A stretch of DNA of 37,230 nucleotides from assembly GCA_009922615.1 (NCBI GenBank), contig RFVF01000047.1:1-37230 (forward strand), read 5' to 3'. Every line of letters begins with the position of its first letter. Positions within the stretch are counted from its first letter, which is position 1. Shown here one piece after another: positions 18,301-25,090 of the stretch. The stretch comes from Pseudomonadota bacterium. Lineage in GTDB: Bacteria > Verrucomicrobiota > Verrucomicrobiia > Limisphaerales > SXTU01. A program made the translations under genes and the position numbers. The notes below the pieces were generated by a model. The model made no database searches and was not told where the DNA came from. It saw only the letters and a list, made by a program, of their open reading frames with translations.

Positions 18301-18473
18301 CGGAGTTGCGCCGTCCGCTGGGCATCGCAGTCGTCGGCGGGTTGCTGCTGTCGCAATTACTCACGCTTTACACGACACCCGTGGTTTTCCTGACGTTTGA
18401 ACGGCTCAAGCGTTGCTTCGCCAGCCAGCCGCAGCTCGCCGAATCCTTGATCGCGTCCAGACCCTCGGCCTGA
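15357..18473 (+). CDS. mdtC: RND efflux permease, MdtC-like
   Basis: The second RND permease has 1038 residues. Its ATG at 15357 overlaps the mdtB stop (ATGA), so the frame's upstream extension to 15264 is not used. It begins MNISEPFIRRPVGTS, almost the same as its neighbour, but its porter loop (VAAVPRVDSPVIQVSGSLPG, MPNPPTYRKINPADSPIM) resembles MdtC. The helix 4 relay is GFVVDDAIVVIEN (Asp401-Asp402) and the lysine is in GIVKKNAIMMIDFA (Lys924 or Lys925). The proton relay is therefore intact in both permeases. No TolC-like outer-membrane factor gene is in the window, so the channel must be supplied from elsewhere. No two-component regulator such as BaeSR is adjacent. Confidence 0.9.
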   Translation: MNISEPFIRRPVGTSLLAAGLFLLGVVAYHLMPVAAVPRVDSPVIQVSGSLPGADPATVASSVATPLERRLAEISGVTEITSISTLGGTSITVQFDLNRKVDDAARDVQAAINAAGNELPFNMPNPPTYRKINPADSPIMVLAMTSATLAPTAVFEYADSVIGQRLSQVEGVSQVVLNGAEKSAVRVQVNPAALASAGLSLEELRSLLGQVNVDAPLGSFDGPDTSYTITSNGQLIDVKDYQSLIITQRKGTPIKLTSLGRVEEGVENERLAGWSGTKRAVLLIVYKQAGANVIETVDRIKAVLPELKRWIPQSVQITQLSDRTTTIRASVKDVQFSLGLSIGLVVMVIFLFLRRFWPTFIASITVPLALAGTFALMYLCGFSLDNLSLMAITISVGFVVDDAIVVIENVFRFIEQGDSAMTAALKGARQIGFTVASMSLSLVAVFIPLLFMGGLIGRLFHEFAVTLSAAILVSGVISLTLTPMLCSRFLRAESSYASRGVFYRTSERIYHSFLGVYEFGLNWVLRHQVIMLVVTVATMAGTVWLYQAVPKGFFPQQDTGVLMGTTEAAQDISFPAMAALQDKVARIVEADPAVATIGSFIGASSGSSTVNNGRMFITLKPLEVRQVSADAVIARLRRKLSEVGGINLFLVAMQDIRLGGRMGKGQFQYSLQSGELAELTQWAPLLEARLRKIPELKDVSSDLQTRGLQSRIVIDRDAASRLGVSPLAIDNTLYDAFGQRQVSTLYKRYNQHHVILEVDPKFLKDPSALNYIFVKSNTGKQIPLASVAKFRTVNASLSVAHQSQFPAVTISFNLAPGVPLGVATELIQQATEELQMPASVNGSFQGTAQMFKASLTNMPLLLLAALLAVYVVLGMLYESLIHPLTILSTLPSAGVGALLALMYFGYDLSLVSFIGIILLMGIVKKNAIMMIDFAIDAERHDGLTPEQAIHKACIIRFRPIMMTTMAALFGTLPLALGMGTGSELRRPLGIAVVGGLLLSQLLTLYTTPVVFLTFERLKRCFASQPQLAESLIASRPSA

Positions 18474-18563
18474 GCGCAGCGAAACGGACGCACGCAGAGC
18501 CTCAAAAATCCTGACTCAGAGCAGGCGACCCCGCGTCCAAACCCCGATCAAGTTCACCGTCCG

Positions 18564-20012
18564 ATGACCGAAGCGATCAAACATCCCCACCGGGATCGTT
18601 GTTCCCGCCGCACCGCTGTGCAGGCGGGAGCGATCAGTCTGCTCGGATTGGGCATGAACCATTTGGACTGGCTTCACGCTGAGGGCGTGACTGGACGCAA
18701 CCGCCAGCGGACCAAATCCGTCATCTACATCTTTCTCTCCGGCGGACTGGCGCAGCACGAGAGCTTCGACCTGAAACCGGATGCGCCGTCGGGCATACGC
18801 GGCGAGTTCAACCCCATTCCCACGCGCACGCCGGGCTTGCACATCTGCGAGCATTTGCCCGAGCTCGCCAAACGCAGCGAACGCTGGGCGCTGTGCCGCT
18901 CGCTTACGCACAAGTCCAACGACCATTCCGCCGGCCACCATATCATGCTCACGGGCCGGTCGGATATCCCGCCGGGCTTCAACCCCAGCGTGCCCAAGGA
19001 ATCGGACTGGCCATCGATCACCGCGCTGGCGGCGATGCGCTTCGCGCCCCGCGACAACCTGCCACCGGCGATCATCCTCCCGGAGAAACTCGTTCATCGC
19101 ACGGGCCGCGTCATCCCCGGACAGTTCGCGGGCATCGCGGGCAAACGTCGTGAGCCGTGGTTCCTTGATTGCGCGCCTTACAATGCCGCGAACTACGGGG
19201 CTTATCCCGAATACCTCTTCCACCATCGCGAAGGGGCCAAGGAGCAGCCGCTTTATTTTCGCGCGCCGAACCTTTCCCTGCCGCAGTGGCTGGCCGACGG
19301 GCGATTGGGCGACCGCCTCACCCTGGCCCGCGAATTGAACGGCCAGCGCGCGCAACTCGGAGCCGTCGCCGAAGCCACGGAACACGACCGTTACTGGGAG
19401 ATGGCGACCTCGCTGCTCACGGATGGAAAAATTGCGGATGCCTTCGATGTCACCAACGCACCGCTCAAGGAACAGGAACGCTACGGGCGGAATTCCTTCG
19501 GCTGGTCGCTCCTGCTGGCTTCCCGCCTCGTGCAACGCGGCGTGCGCCTCGTGCAGGTCAACCTCGGCAACAATGAAACCTGGGACACGCACGAATCCGC
19601 CTTCCCGAATCTCAAGAACTTCCTGCTGCCGCCGACGGACCGCGCGGTGTCCGCACTCCTCGACGATCTCCACGAACGAGGCTTGCTCGACAGCACATTG
19701 ATCGTGATGGCGGGCGAGTTTGGCCGCACACCGAAGATTTCCAAGATCGCCGGGGCCACGCTCCCCGGCCGTGACCACTGGGGCGCGGTGCAGACGGTGT
19801 TCTTCGCCGGTGGCGGAGTGCGCGGGGGACATGTCGTTGGCTCGTCCGATAAGAACGGCGCCTATCCGGCCAGCGAAGCGCAGACGCCCGAGAATTTTGC
19901 GGCAACGATCTACCAGGCGCTCGGCATCCCGCAGGACGCCCACTGGCTCGATGAACAAGGCCGCCCCAACCTCTACTACCTCGGCACGCCGATTCCCGGA
20001 TTGCTGGCCTGA
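18564..20012 (+). CDS. DUF1501 family protein with Tat-type N terminus
   Basis: A 482-residue protein of the DUF1501 family, which belongs to the alkaline-phosphatase/sulfatase fold group and is abundant in planctomycetes and verrucomicrobia. The N terminus CSRRTAVQAGAISLLGLG is a twin-arginine signal, pointing to export after folding. The hallmark segments are IFLSGGLAQHESFDLKPDAP near residue 55 (the usual family form has GG.SQ.D.FD), the SNDHSAGHHIMLTG region, and GEFGRTPKISK followed by GRDHW. The biochemical role is not established. Family members usually sit directly beside a DUF1549/DUF1553 cytochrome-like gene, but none is adjacent here. The 90 bases between mdtC and this gene show no obvious terminator. 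It ends 7 bases from the convergent toroid gene. Confidence 0.9.
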   Translation: MTEAIKHPHRDRCSRRTAVQAGAISLLGLGMNHLDWLHAEGVTGRNRQRTKSVIYIFLSGGLAQHESFDLKPDAPSGIRGEFNPIPTRTPGLHICEHLPELAKRSERWALCRSLTHKSNDHSAGHHIMLTGRSDIPPGFNPSVPKESDWPSITALAAMRFAPRDNLPPAIILPEKLVHRTGRVIPGQFAGIAGKRREPWFLDCAPYNAANYGAYPEYLFHHREGAKEQPLYFRAPNLSLPQWLADGRLGDRLTLARELNGQRAQLGAVAEATEHDRYWEMATSLLTDGKIADAFDVTNAPLKEQERYGRNSFGWSLLLASRLVQRGVRLVQVNLGNNETWDTHESAFPNLKNFLLPPTDRAVSALLDDLHERGLLDSTLIVMAGEFGRTPKISKIAGATLPGRDHWGAVQTVFFAGGGVRGGHVVGSSDKNGAYPASEAQTPENFAATIYQALGIPQDAHWLDEQGRPNLYYLGTPIPGLLA

Positions 20013-20019
20013 CCCGCGA

Positions 20020-21294
20020 TCAAGGCGGCGAGTAAATCGTTAGCCGCCGGTATTTCGCTTCCAAACTCAGCACCGCCAGACTGGTGCAATACACCCGCCC
20101 GATCTGCCGCCCCTCAAAGTTGTCAGTCCACGAACCATCGGGCGACTGGCCGACGACGAAGTTCCGCTCGGCAAACTGATGGGCCAGCGACGCGTGCGGC
20201 TCGGCGAATTGCTGCAGCGCCAGCGTGTTGAAAAAGGCTGCGTGAAACGGCCACGAGCCGTTGGCGATAATGCGTGCCGTTGGATCAGCCTGCATGGTCT
20301 GCAACAAAAAGGTCGCCGCCGAGACAGCTTCTGGCGCTCGCGGTTGACCACACAACCGCAGGCCGAGGAGGCCCATCGCCGAGGTGGAGAAGTGGTTCCG
20401 CTCCACGAGTGGTTGCAGAATGGTGTCAGGCGGTTGCACCAGCGGGGGGGAATAGTTGATTACTGGACCATAATGACAGTGGTAGCATCGCTTTCCAGTG
20501 GAGTTAATATATGGAGTTCGGCTAATGAGTTGTTTTTCATTTTTCTTTATCGATCCTTCTCGGATCAGGTGTGGCTTTGGCCCGTAATCAAAAAATCCAG
20601 GCACCGACGCATACACATTTTTCAGATACTGCGCCGCTGCATTGCCCGCCGCCGGGGGCACGGCGAAGCCCGCCTTGCTCCCGGCATAGAGCGAGAGCAA
20701 CTGCCACGCCGTCACCGGCACATCCGAGTCCCGCGCATCCGGCCGGTAGCGCCAGCCGCCGATGTCCCCGCGTGCATCCTTCCGAGCCCCTTGCGCCAGC
20801 AGCGTGAACTGATGCGCCGCTGCCGCCTTGCGCCGGGTCAAATCTTCCAGCTCTGGGTCCGCACCGCTGCGAACTACTTCGCACAGGAAGAGCGTCGTCA
20901 CCGCGTGACCGTGCATCATCGACAAGTCCGCTGAGCCAAAATATCCATCCGCAGTTTGCCGCCCCACTTGGAGGACGAAGTTGATCGACCGCCGCAACGC
21001 GACTCCTTCCGGCGTCTTGTCCTGCGGCGAATGCCCCGCTCCCACCAACGCCAACCCGGCGAGCGAAGTCAGCGCGGTTTGATACTTCACCCCCAGTCCC
21101 GCGTCCGCGATCGCGCCGGACGGCTGCTGCTGTGTCAGCAAAAAGGCCACCCCGCCCTGCACGGCCGCGTCCACGCGATCCGCCGGAGCGGCTGGCGGCG
21201 GTGGTGGCACGGCAGAGGAAGCCGCCACCGCCAACGACACCAACAGCCCCAGCGCTGTGGTAAATCGGCGGTGAAGTTGAACGCGGCTTGGCAT
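20020..21294 (-). CDS. Secreted alpha/alpha-toroid protein (prenyltransferase/squalene-cyclase-like) with CxxCH insert
   Basis: A 424-residue exported protein. The ATG at 21294 opens a signal peptide (LHRRFTTALGLLVSLAVA). The frame is open 24 codons further upstream but those residues have no signal character. Helical repeats with the pattern of terpene-cyclase toroids follow: GGVAFLLTQQQPSGAI, YQTALTSLAGLALVGAG, MHGHAVTTLFLCEV, GGWRYRPDARDSDVPVTAWQ, HFSTSAMGLLGLRLCGQP, and GSWPFHAAFFNTLALQQFAE. No DxDD cyclase motif is visible, so it is probably a structural or binding relative rather than a true cyclase. Residues about 238-290 form an unusual insert coded by AT-rich DNA and containing C270-Y-H-C273-H274, which matches a heme c-binding motif. 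Confidence 0.82.
   Translation of the reverse strand: MPSRVQLHRRFTTALGLLVSLAVAASSAVPPPPPAAPADRVDAAVQGGVAFLLTQQQPSGAIADAGLGVKYQTALTSLAGLALVGAGHSPQDKTPEGVALRRSINFVLQVGRQTADGYFGSADLSMMHGHAVTTLFLCEVVRSGADPELEDLTRRKAAAAHQFTLLAQGARKDARGDIGGWRYRPDARDSDVPVTAWQLLSLYAGSKAGFAVPPAAGNAAAQYLKNVYASVPGFFDYGPKPHLIREGSIKKNEKQLISRTPYINSTGKRCYHCHYGPVINYSPPLVQPPDTILQPLVERNHFSTSAMGLLGLRLCGQPRAPEAVSAATFLLQTMQADPTARIIANGSWPFHAAFFNTLALQQFAEPHASLAHQFAERNFVVGQSPDGSWTDNFEGRQIGRVYCTSLAVLSLEAKYRRLTIYSPP
20440..20610 (-). other. AT-rich in-frame insert encoding a CxxCH motif
   Basis: A hand count gives about 42 percent GC for 20461-20580, well below the surrounding coding sequence. The segment stays in frame with the toroid protein and encodes residues about 238-290, between VPGFFDYGP and NHFSTSAMG, where ordinary family repeats would join through a short loop. 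CYHCH is encoded at 20473-20487. Codon choice (TAT, ATT, AAA, CGA, AGC) differs from the neighbouring GC-ending codons. I see no flanking direct or inverted repeats that would define a mobile element. Confidence 0.6.
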
Positions 21295-21396
21295 GGATCT
21301 CGTGGAGCAACCGCAGCGTGCGAAACGTGGGCGCTGCGAACAATCAGGTCTTGGCTGTATTTGCACTTACCATTCAGTTTTTGGCAAGCTGACGCC

Positions 21397-22449
21397 GTGA
21401 AACCCCGTGTGCCACTGGCCTTGTTGCTGGGCTTGCTCGCGTGCGTCGGCCACACATCGGAAGCGCACGGGCAAGGAGCGCTCTATTCGCTCATCGACTT
21501 GGACGCGCTCGGTGCCCCGTCCGACAAACCCGCCGCGTTGAACCGCGCGGGCATTGTCGCCGGCACGCGCTCGCTCTCCTCGCCGGGCCTCACGCCCCTC
21601 AGCCGTGCCTTTGTCTTCACGAATTCAATTTTTGAACTCGGATTCACCAACGTCAACGCCAGCGCCAGCGACCTCAATGAGCATGGCGATGTCGTGGGCT
21701 GGGCGCGACTGCCGCAGGCGGGCGGGCTGTTCGCCGAGCGCGCCGTGCTCTGGCAGCGTGGCCGGCAGTTGGACTTGGGCACGCTCGGCGGCACGAACAG
21801 CCGCGCCTTTGGCATCAACGAACGCGTGGACATCACCGGGGCGGCCCAGACCAAGAGCGGCGCGTTTCACGCCTTCCTCTTCCGCCAGGCCAAGATGACC
21901 GACCTCGGCACCCTCGGCGGAATTAACAGCTACGGCCACGCGATCAACAGTGCCTTCGACATCGCGGGCGTCTCCGACACCGCGCAGCAGGTCCGCCACG
22001 CCTTCCTCTACACCGGCGGCAAGCTGCGCGACCTCGGCACGCTCGGCGGAATTTTGAGCCAAGCCAACGCGCTCAACGAACAAGCCGACGTCGTGGGCTT
22101 CGCGCAAAATCCCGCCGGCCAGTCGCGCGCTTTCCTCTACACCAAGGGCAAGATGATAGACCTCGGCACGCTCGGCGGTCCCGGCTCCTTTGCCAACGCC
22201 GTCAACAACCGCATGCACGTCGTCGGTGCCGCCCAGCTCGCCACCGGCGAGAACCGAGCGTTCCTCTGGCGCGATGGAAAAATGTGGGACTTGAACCAAT
22301 CGCTGCCTCCTGATTCCGGCTGGTTCCTGCTCGAAGCCACGGACATCAACGAGTCCGGCCTGATCCTCTGCGTCGCCCGCACGCGCCACGGCCAGCTCCG
22401 GGCAGTGCTGTTGTCGCCTCCGGGAATTGCCCGGCCCGGCGCACGGTGA
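21397..22449 (+). CDS. Exported HAF-repeat protein
   Basis: A 350-residue protein of unknown function made of HAF repeats, a beta-rich repeat named for its His-Ala-Phe motif. The GTG at 21397 begins a signal sequence (KPRVPLALLLGLLACVG). LLAC could serve as a lipobox with Cys16, so the protein may be a lipoprotein. The repeats carry DLGTLGG, a variable stretch, (A)xxIN or ALNE, a VVG or ITGAA step, and HAFLF / RAFLY / RAFLW. Four DLGTLGG units are spaced exactly 43 residues apart, and a degenerate unit lies on each side. The upstream part of the same frame (from 20956) is antisense to the toroid gene and was not included. It is divergent from that gene, with 102 bases between the start codons. 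Confidence 0.85.
   Translation: MKPRVPLALLLGLLACVGHTSEAHGQGALYSLIDLDALGAPSDKPAALNRAGIVAGTRSLSSPGLTPLSRAFVFTNSIFELGFTNVNASASDLNEHGDVVGWARLPQAGGLFAERAVLWQRGRQLDLGTLGGTNSRAFGINERVDITGAAQTKSGAFHAFLFRQAKMTDLGTLGGINSYGHAINSAFDIAGVSDTAQQVRHAFLYTGGKLRDLGTLGGILSQANALNEQADVVGFAQNPAGQSRAFLYTKGKMIDLGTLGGPGSFANAVNNRMHVVGAAQLATGENRAFLWRDGKMWDLNQSLPPDSGWFLLEATDINESGLILCVARTRHGQLRAVLLSPPGIARPGAR
21772..22287 (+). repeat. Four 129-bp tandem HAF units
   Basis: The codons for DLGTLGG begin at 21772, 21901, 22030 and 22159, giving three spacings of exactly 129 bases. The core GACCTCGGCACGCTCGGCGG is nearly identical at the DNA level in units 2 to 4 while the rest of each unit diverges. This is a coding repeat inside the HAF protein, not a CRISPR-like array. 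Confidence 0.9.
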
Positions 22450-22460
22450 GTGGCGGTCGG

Positions 22461-22503
22461 CGGGCGGGACGCCCGTCGGACCCCACGCCAGCCGGGACGG
22501 CTG
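22461..22503. repeat. Two tandem perfect hairpins with GGA loops
   Basis: CGGGCG-GGA-CGCCCG at 22461-22475 and CAGCCG-GGA-CGGCTG at 22489-22503 are both perfect six-base stems with the same GGA loop, 13 bases apart. They begin 11 bases after the HAF stop codon. They could end transcription of the HAF gene (there is no T-run after the second stem) or be a pair of small dispersed palindromic elements. The remaining roughly 100 bases to the hisS start are pyrimidine-rich and otherwise plain. Confidence 0.6.
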
Positions 22504-22605
22504 CCCCACTACGCGGGGGCAGTGTCAAACTGCGCCCGTGGTCCACTCGGGCTTGCTCCTTTTCTCTTTTTCGGCCTTCACCCGTCCCGCATACTCGCCG
22601 GCCTT

Positions 22606-23871
22606 ATGGAACGCTTGCCTGGCTTCCGGGACTTCTATCCCGAACCGATGCCGCCGACGAAAGATGAGTTGTGGAGCATGGACGCCCGCAACCACATCTT
22701 CGACACGTGGCGCGCGGTCGCCCGCCGCTACGGCTTCCGCGAATACGACGGCCCGCCCCTCGAACCGCTCGAGCTTTACACCAACAAGTCCGGCGAGGAA
22801 ATCGTCGGCCAGCTCTTCAACTTCACGGACAAGGGCGAACGTGCCGTGGCGATGCGTCCCGAGATGACGCCGACGCTGGCCCGCATGGCCGCCGCGCAAG
22901 AACGCGCCTACAAGAAGCCCTTCAAGTGGTTTTCCATCCCGCAGCTCTTCCGCTACGAGAAGCAGCAGAAGGGCCGCAAGCGCGAGCACTTCCAGCTCAA
23001 CTGCGACATCATCGGCGAAAACGACCGCGCGGCGGACTCCGAGTTGATCGCCTTGCTCATTGACACACTCCGCGCCCTCGGCCTCACCAGCGCGGACTTC
23101 GTCGTGCGCCTGAGCAGCCGCAATGCGTGGTCGGAGTTCTTCGCCTCACGCTGCCCGGATCCGACGAAGGCTTACGATTTCTTCCAAGTTGTGGACAAGC
23201 TGGAGCGCACCCGCGCCGAAGACAGCGCTGCGCTCCTCGCTCCGTTGGGCTTCAAGCTGGAGGAGGTCCAAGCCTTCATCACCAATGGCCAGCCCAACGC
23301 CGAGTTGCAACTCATCCTCGACCAGCTCGCCGCGCGCGGCCTGCGCGAGTTCGTCCGCATTGACTACGGTGTCATCCGCGGCCTCGCCTACTACACGGGG
23401 CCGGTCTTCGAGGCCTTCGACATCAAGGGCGAGTTCCGCGCCATCTGCGGCGGCGGGCGCTACGACCACCTCATCAAGCAAGTCAGCGGCGGCAAAATAG
23501 ATCTCCCCGCACTCGGCTTCGGCATGGGCGACGTGGTGCTCTTCGAGCTGCTCAAGTCGCGCGGCCTGCTCCCGGCCTTCACCGCCGGTCTCGCCGCCTA
23601 CGTGCTCATCGAGGACGAAGCCCTGCGCGGCGATTCGCTGCGCGTGGTGCAGCAACTCCGCGAAGCCAGCCTGCCCACCGAGTTCAGCCTCACGCCCGCA
23701 AAGGGCGACAAGCAGTTCAAGCGCGCGCTCGAACTCAATGCCACCCACACCGTCCGTTTGGAACGTCAGCCTGACGGCGCGCTCGTCGCCAAGCTCAAGC
23801 ACCTCGCCACGCGCAGCGAAACAGTGTTGCAGCCCGACGAATTAATCGCGCGGCTCACCACCAAACCGTGA
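22606..23871 (+). CDS. hisS: Histidyl-tRNA synthetase
   Basis: A class II aminoacyl-tRNA synthetase that charges tRNA-His, 421 residues, the standard bacterial length. The ATG at 22606 gives the typical N terminus ERLPGFRDFYPE. Class II motif 2 is FRYEKQQKGRKREHFQLN, the histidine-specific signature is RGLAYYTGPVFEAFD, followed by CGGGRYDHLI and a glycine-rich motif 3 region (PALGFGMGDV). The C-terminal anticodon-binding domain starts around residue 325. The intact RGLAYYTG histidine signature separates it from the paralogue HisZ. The frame is open upstream to 22450 but that part holds the paired hairpins. Its TGA stop overlaps the ATG of thiH by one base. Confidence 0.95.
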   Translation: MERLPGFRDFYPEPMPPTKDELWSMDARNHIFDTWRAVARRYGFREYDGPPLEPLELYTNKSGEEIVGQLFNFTDKGERAVAMRPEMTPTLARMAAAQERAYKKPFKWFSIPQLFRYEKQQKGRKREHFQLNCDIIGENDRAADSELIALLIDTLRALGLTSADFVVRLSSRNAWSEFFASRCPDPTKAYDFFQVVDKLERTRAEDSAALLAPLGFKLEEVQAFITNGQPNAELQLILDQLAARGLREFVRIDYGVIRGLAYYTGPVFEAFDIKGEFRAICGGGRYDHLIKQVSGGKIDLPALGFGMGDVVLFELLKSRGLLPAFTAGLAAYVLIEDEALRGDSLRVVQQLREASLPTEFSLTPAKGDKQFKRALELNATHTVRLERQPDGALVAKLKHLATRSETVLQPDELIARLTTKP

Positions 23872-25088
23872 TGGCTGCGCTGCCCGTGAGTTTTGTCGCC
23901 GAGTTCAATGCGCTGCCGCTGCCAGCCCTGCTGCAATCCGCGCGACAGGCATCGTTAGCCGATGCGCAATCTGCGTTGAGCCGGACGCAACTGACATTGG
24001 AGGATTTCGCCCGGCTGATTTCGCCCGCTGCCGCGCCGCTACTCGAAACGATGTGCCGCCGTTCCCAGGCGCTCACGCAACAGCGCTTCGGCAAAGTCAT
24101 CCGCCTCTTTGCCCCGCTCTACCTGTCCAACGAGTGCATCAACAACTGCGCCTACTGCGGCTTCTCACGCGACAACCCGATCTTACGCGTGACCCTCGCC
24201 GTCGAAGAAGTGCGGCGCGAGGCGCGTTCGTTGCTCGAACAAGGTTTTCGTAACCTGCTACTCGTCGCTGGCGAGCATCCCAAGTTCGTTGGCGGTGATT
24301 ACCTCGCGGCCTGTGTGCGGGCGCTCCACGCAGAATGGCCTAGCCTCTCGCTCGAAGTCGGGCCGATGGAGACGGAAGAATACCGGCCCATCGTCGCGGC
24401 TGGGGCCGAAGGTCTGGTGGTGTATCAGGAAACCTATGACCGGGCGGTTTATGAGCAGATGCACACGACAGGGCCGAAGCGCAACTTCGACTGGCGGCTG
24501 GAAACGCCGGAACGCGCGTATCAAGCGGGCTTTCGCCGGCTGGGCATCGGCGCACTTTACGGACTGGCGGACTGGCGGCACGAAGCGTTGAGCGTGGCGG
24601 CGCACGCGCTGTATTTGCTGCGGCATTGCTGGAAGGCGCAGGTGACGATTTCGCTCCCGCGTTTGCGTCCGTGCGCTGGCGAATTCCAGCCGCTCACCTC
24701 GATGACGGATCGCGAGCTGGTGCAGCTCGTCGCTGCATTTCGCCTGTTGCTGCCGGACGTGGGCCTCGTGCTCTCGACGCGGGAACCGGCAAGTTTGCGC
24801 GATGGACTTTTTCCGCTGGGTATCACTTTAGCGAGCGCAGGCAGCCACACGGAACCGGGCGGCTACACCGGCGCGGGCCGCGAAAACATCCATCGCACCG
24901 AGCGTGGACGCATCGTGGAACTCGCCTCCGGTGCCAGCGAATGGGCCGCCGTCACCGGTCGTTCGACCAATGCCACCGGCCAGTTTGAAATTGCCGACGA
25001 ACGTTCGCCAGAGGAGATTGCCGCCCTCATCCGCCGCCTGGGTTACGAGCCGGTTTGGAAAGACTGGGACGCGGCGTTGAGCGCGTGA
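23871..25088 (+). CDS. thiH: 2-iminoacetate synthase (radical SAM, thiazole synthesis)
   Basis: ThiH cleaves tyrosine to dehydroglycine (2-iminoacetate) and p-cresol for the thiazole part of thiamine. It has 405 residues. The radical-SAM cluster motif CINNCAYCGFSR places the three cysteines at 89, 93 and 96. It is preceded by RLFAPLYLSNE and followed by the barrel (NLLLVAGEHPKFVGGDYL, YQETYDRAVYEQMH, TGPKRNFDWRLETPERAYQAGF), all ThiH-like. The C-terminal region has TEPGGYTGAGRENIHRTERG. The ATG at 23871 shares its A with the hisS stop (TGATG), though the GTG one codon earlier is also possible. thiS lies one gene downstream, but thiG and thiF are not in the window. The aerobic alternative ThiO is not seen either. 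Confidence 0.93.
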   Translation: MAALPVSFVAEFNALPLPALLQSARQASLADAQSALSRTQLTLEDFARLISPAAAPLLETMCRRSQALTQQRFGKVIRLFAPLYLSNECINNCAYCGFSRDNPILRVTLAVEEVRREARSLLEQGFRNLLLVAGEHPKFVGGDYLAACVRALHAEWPSLSLEVGPMETEEYRPIVAAGAEGLVVYQETYDRAVYEQMHTTGPKRNFDWRLETPERAYQAGFRRLGIGALYGLADWRHEALSVAAHALYLLRHCWKAQVTISLPRLRPCAGEFQPLTSMTDRELVQLVAAFRLLLPDVGLVLSTREPASLRDGLFPLGITLASAGSHTEPGGYTGAGRENIHRTERGRIVELASGASEWAAVTGRSTNATGQFEIADERSPEEIAALIRRLGYEPVWKDWDAALSA

Positions 25089-25090
25089 CC

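Noticed and set aside
20956..21396. N-terminal extension of the HAF protein
   Set aside because: It is antisense to the toroid gene. The signal sequence begins at the GTG at 21397.
21772..22287. CRISPR-like array (regular repeats)
   Set aside because: The repeats are coding, spaced by 129 bases, and match the HAF protein repeat.
22450..22605. N-terminal extension of hisS
   Set aside because: It covers the two GGA-loop hairpins, and the standard HisS N terminus starts at 22606.
23800..23870. TPP riboswitch before thiH
   Set aside because: thiH overlaps the end of hisS, and no thi-box-like sequence is seen.
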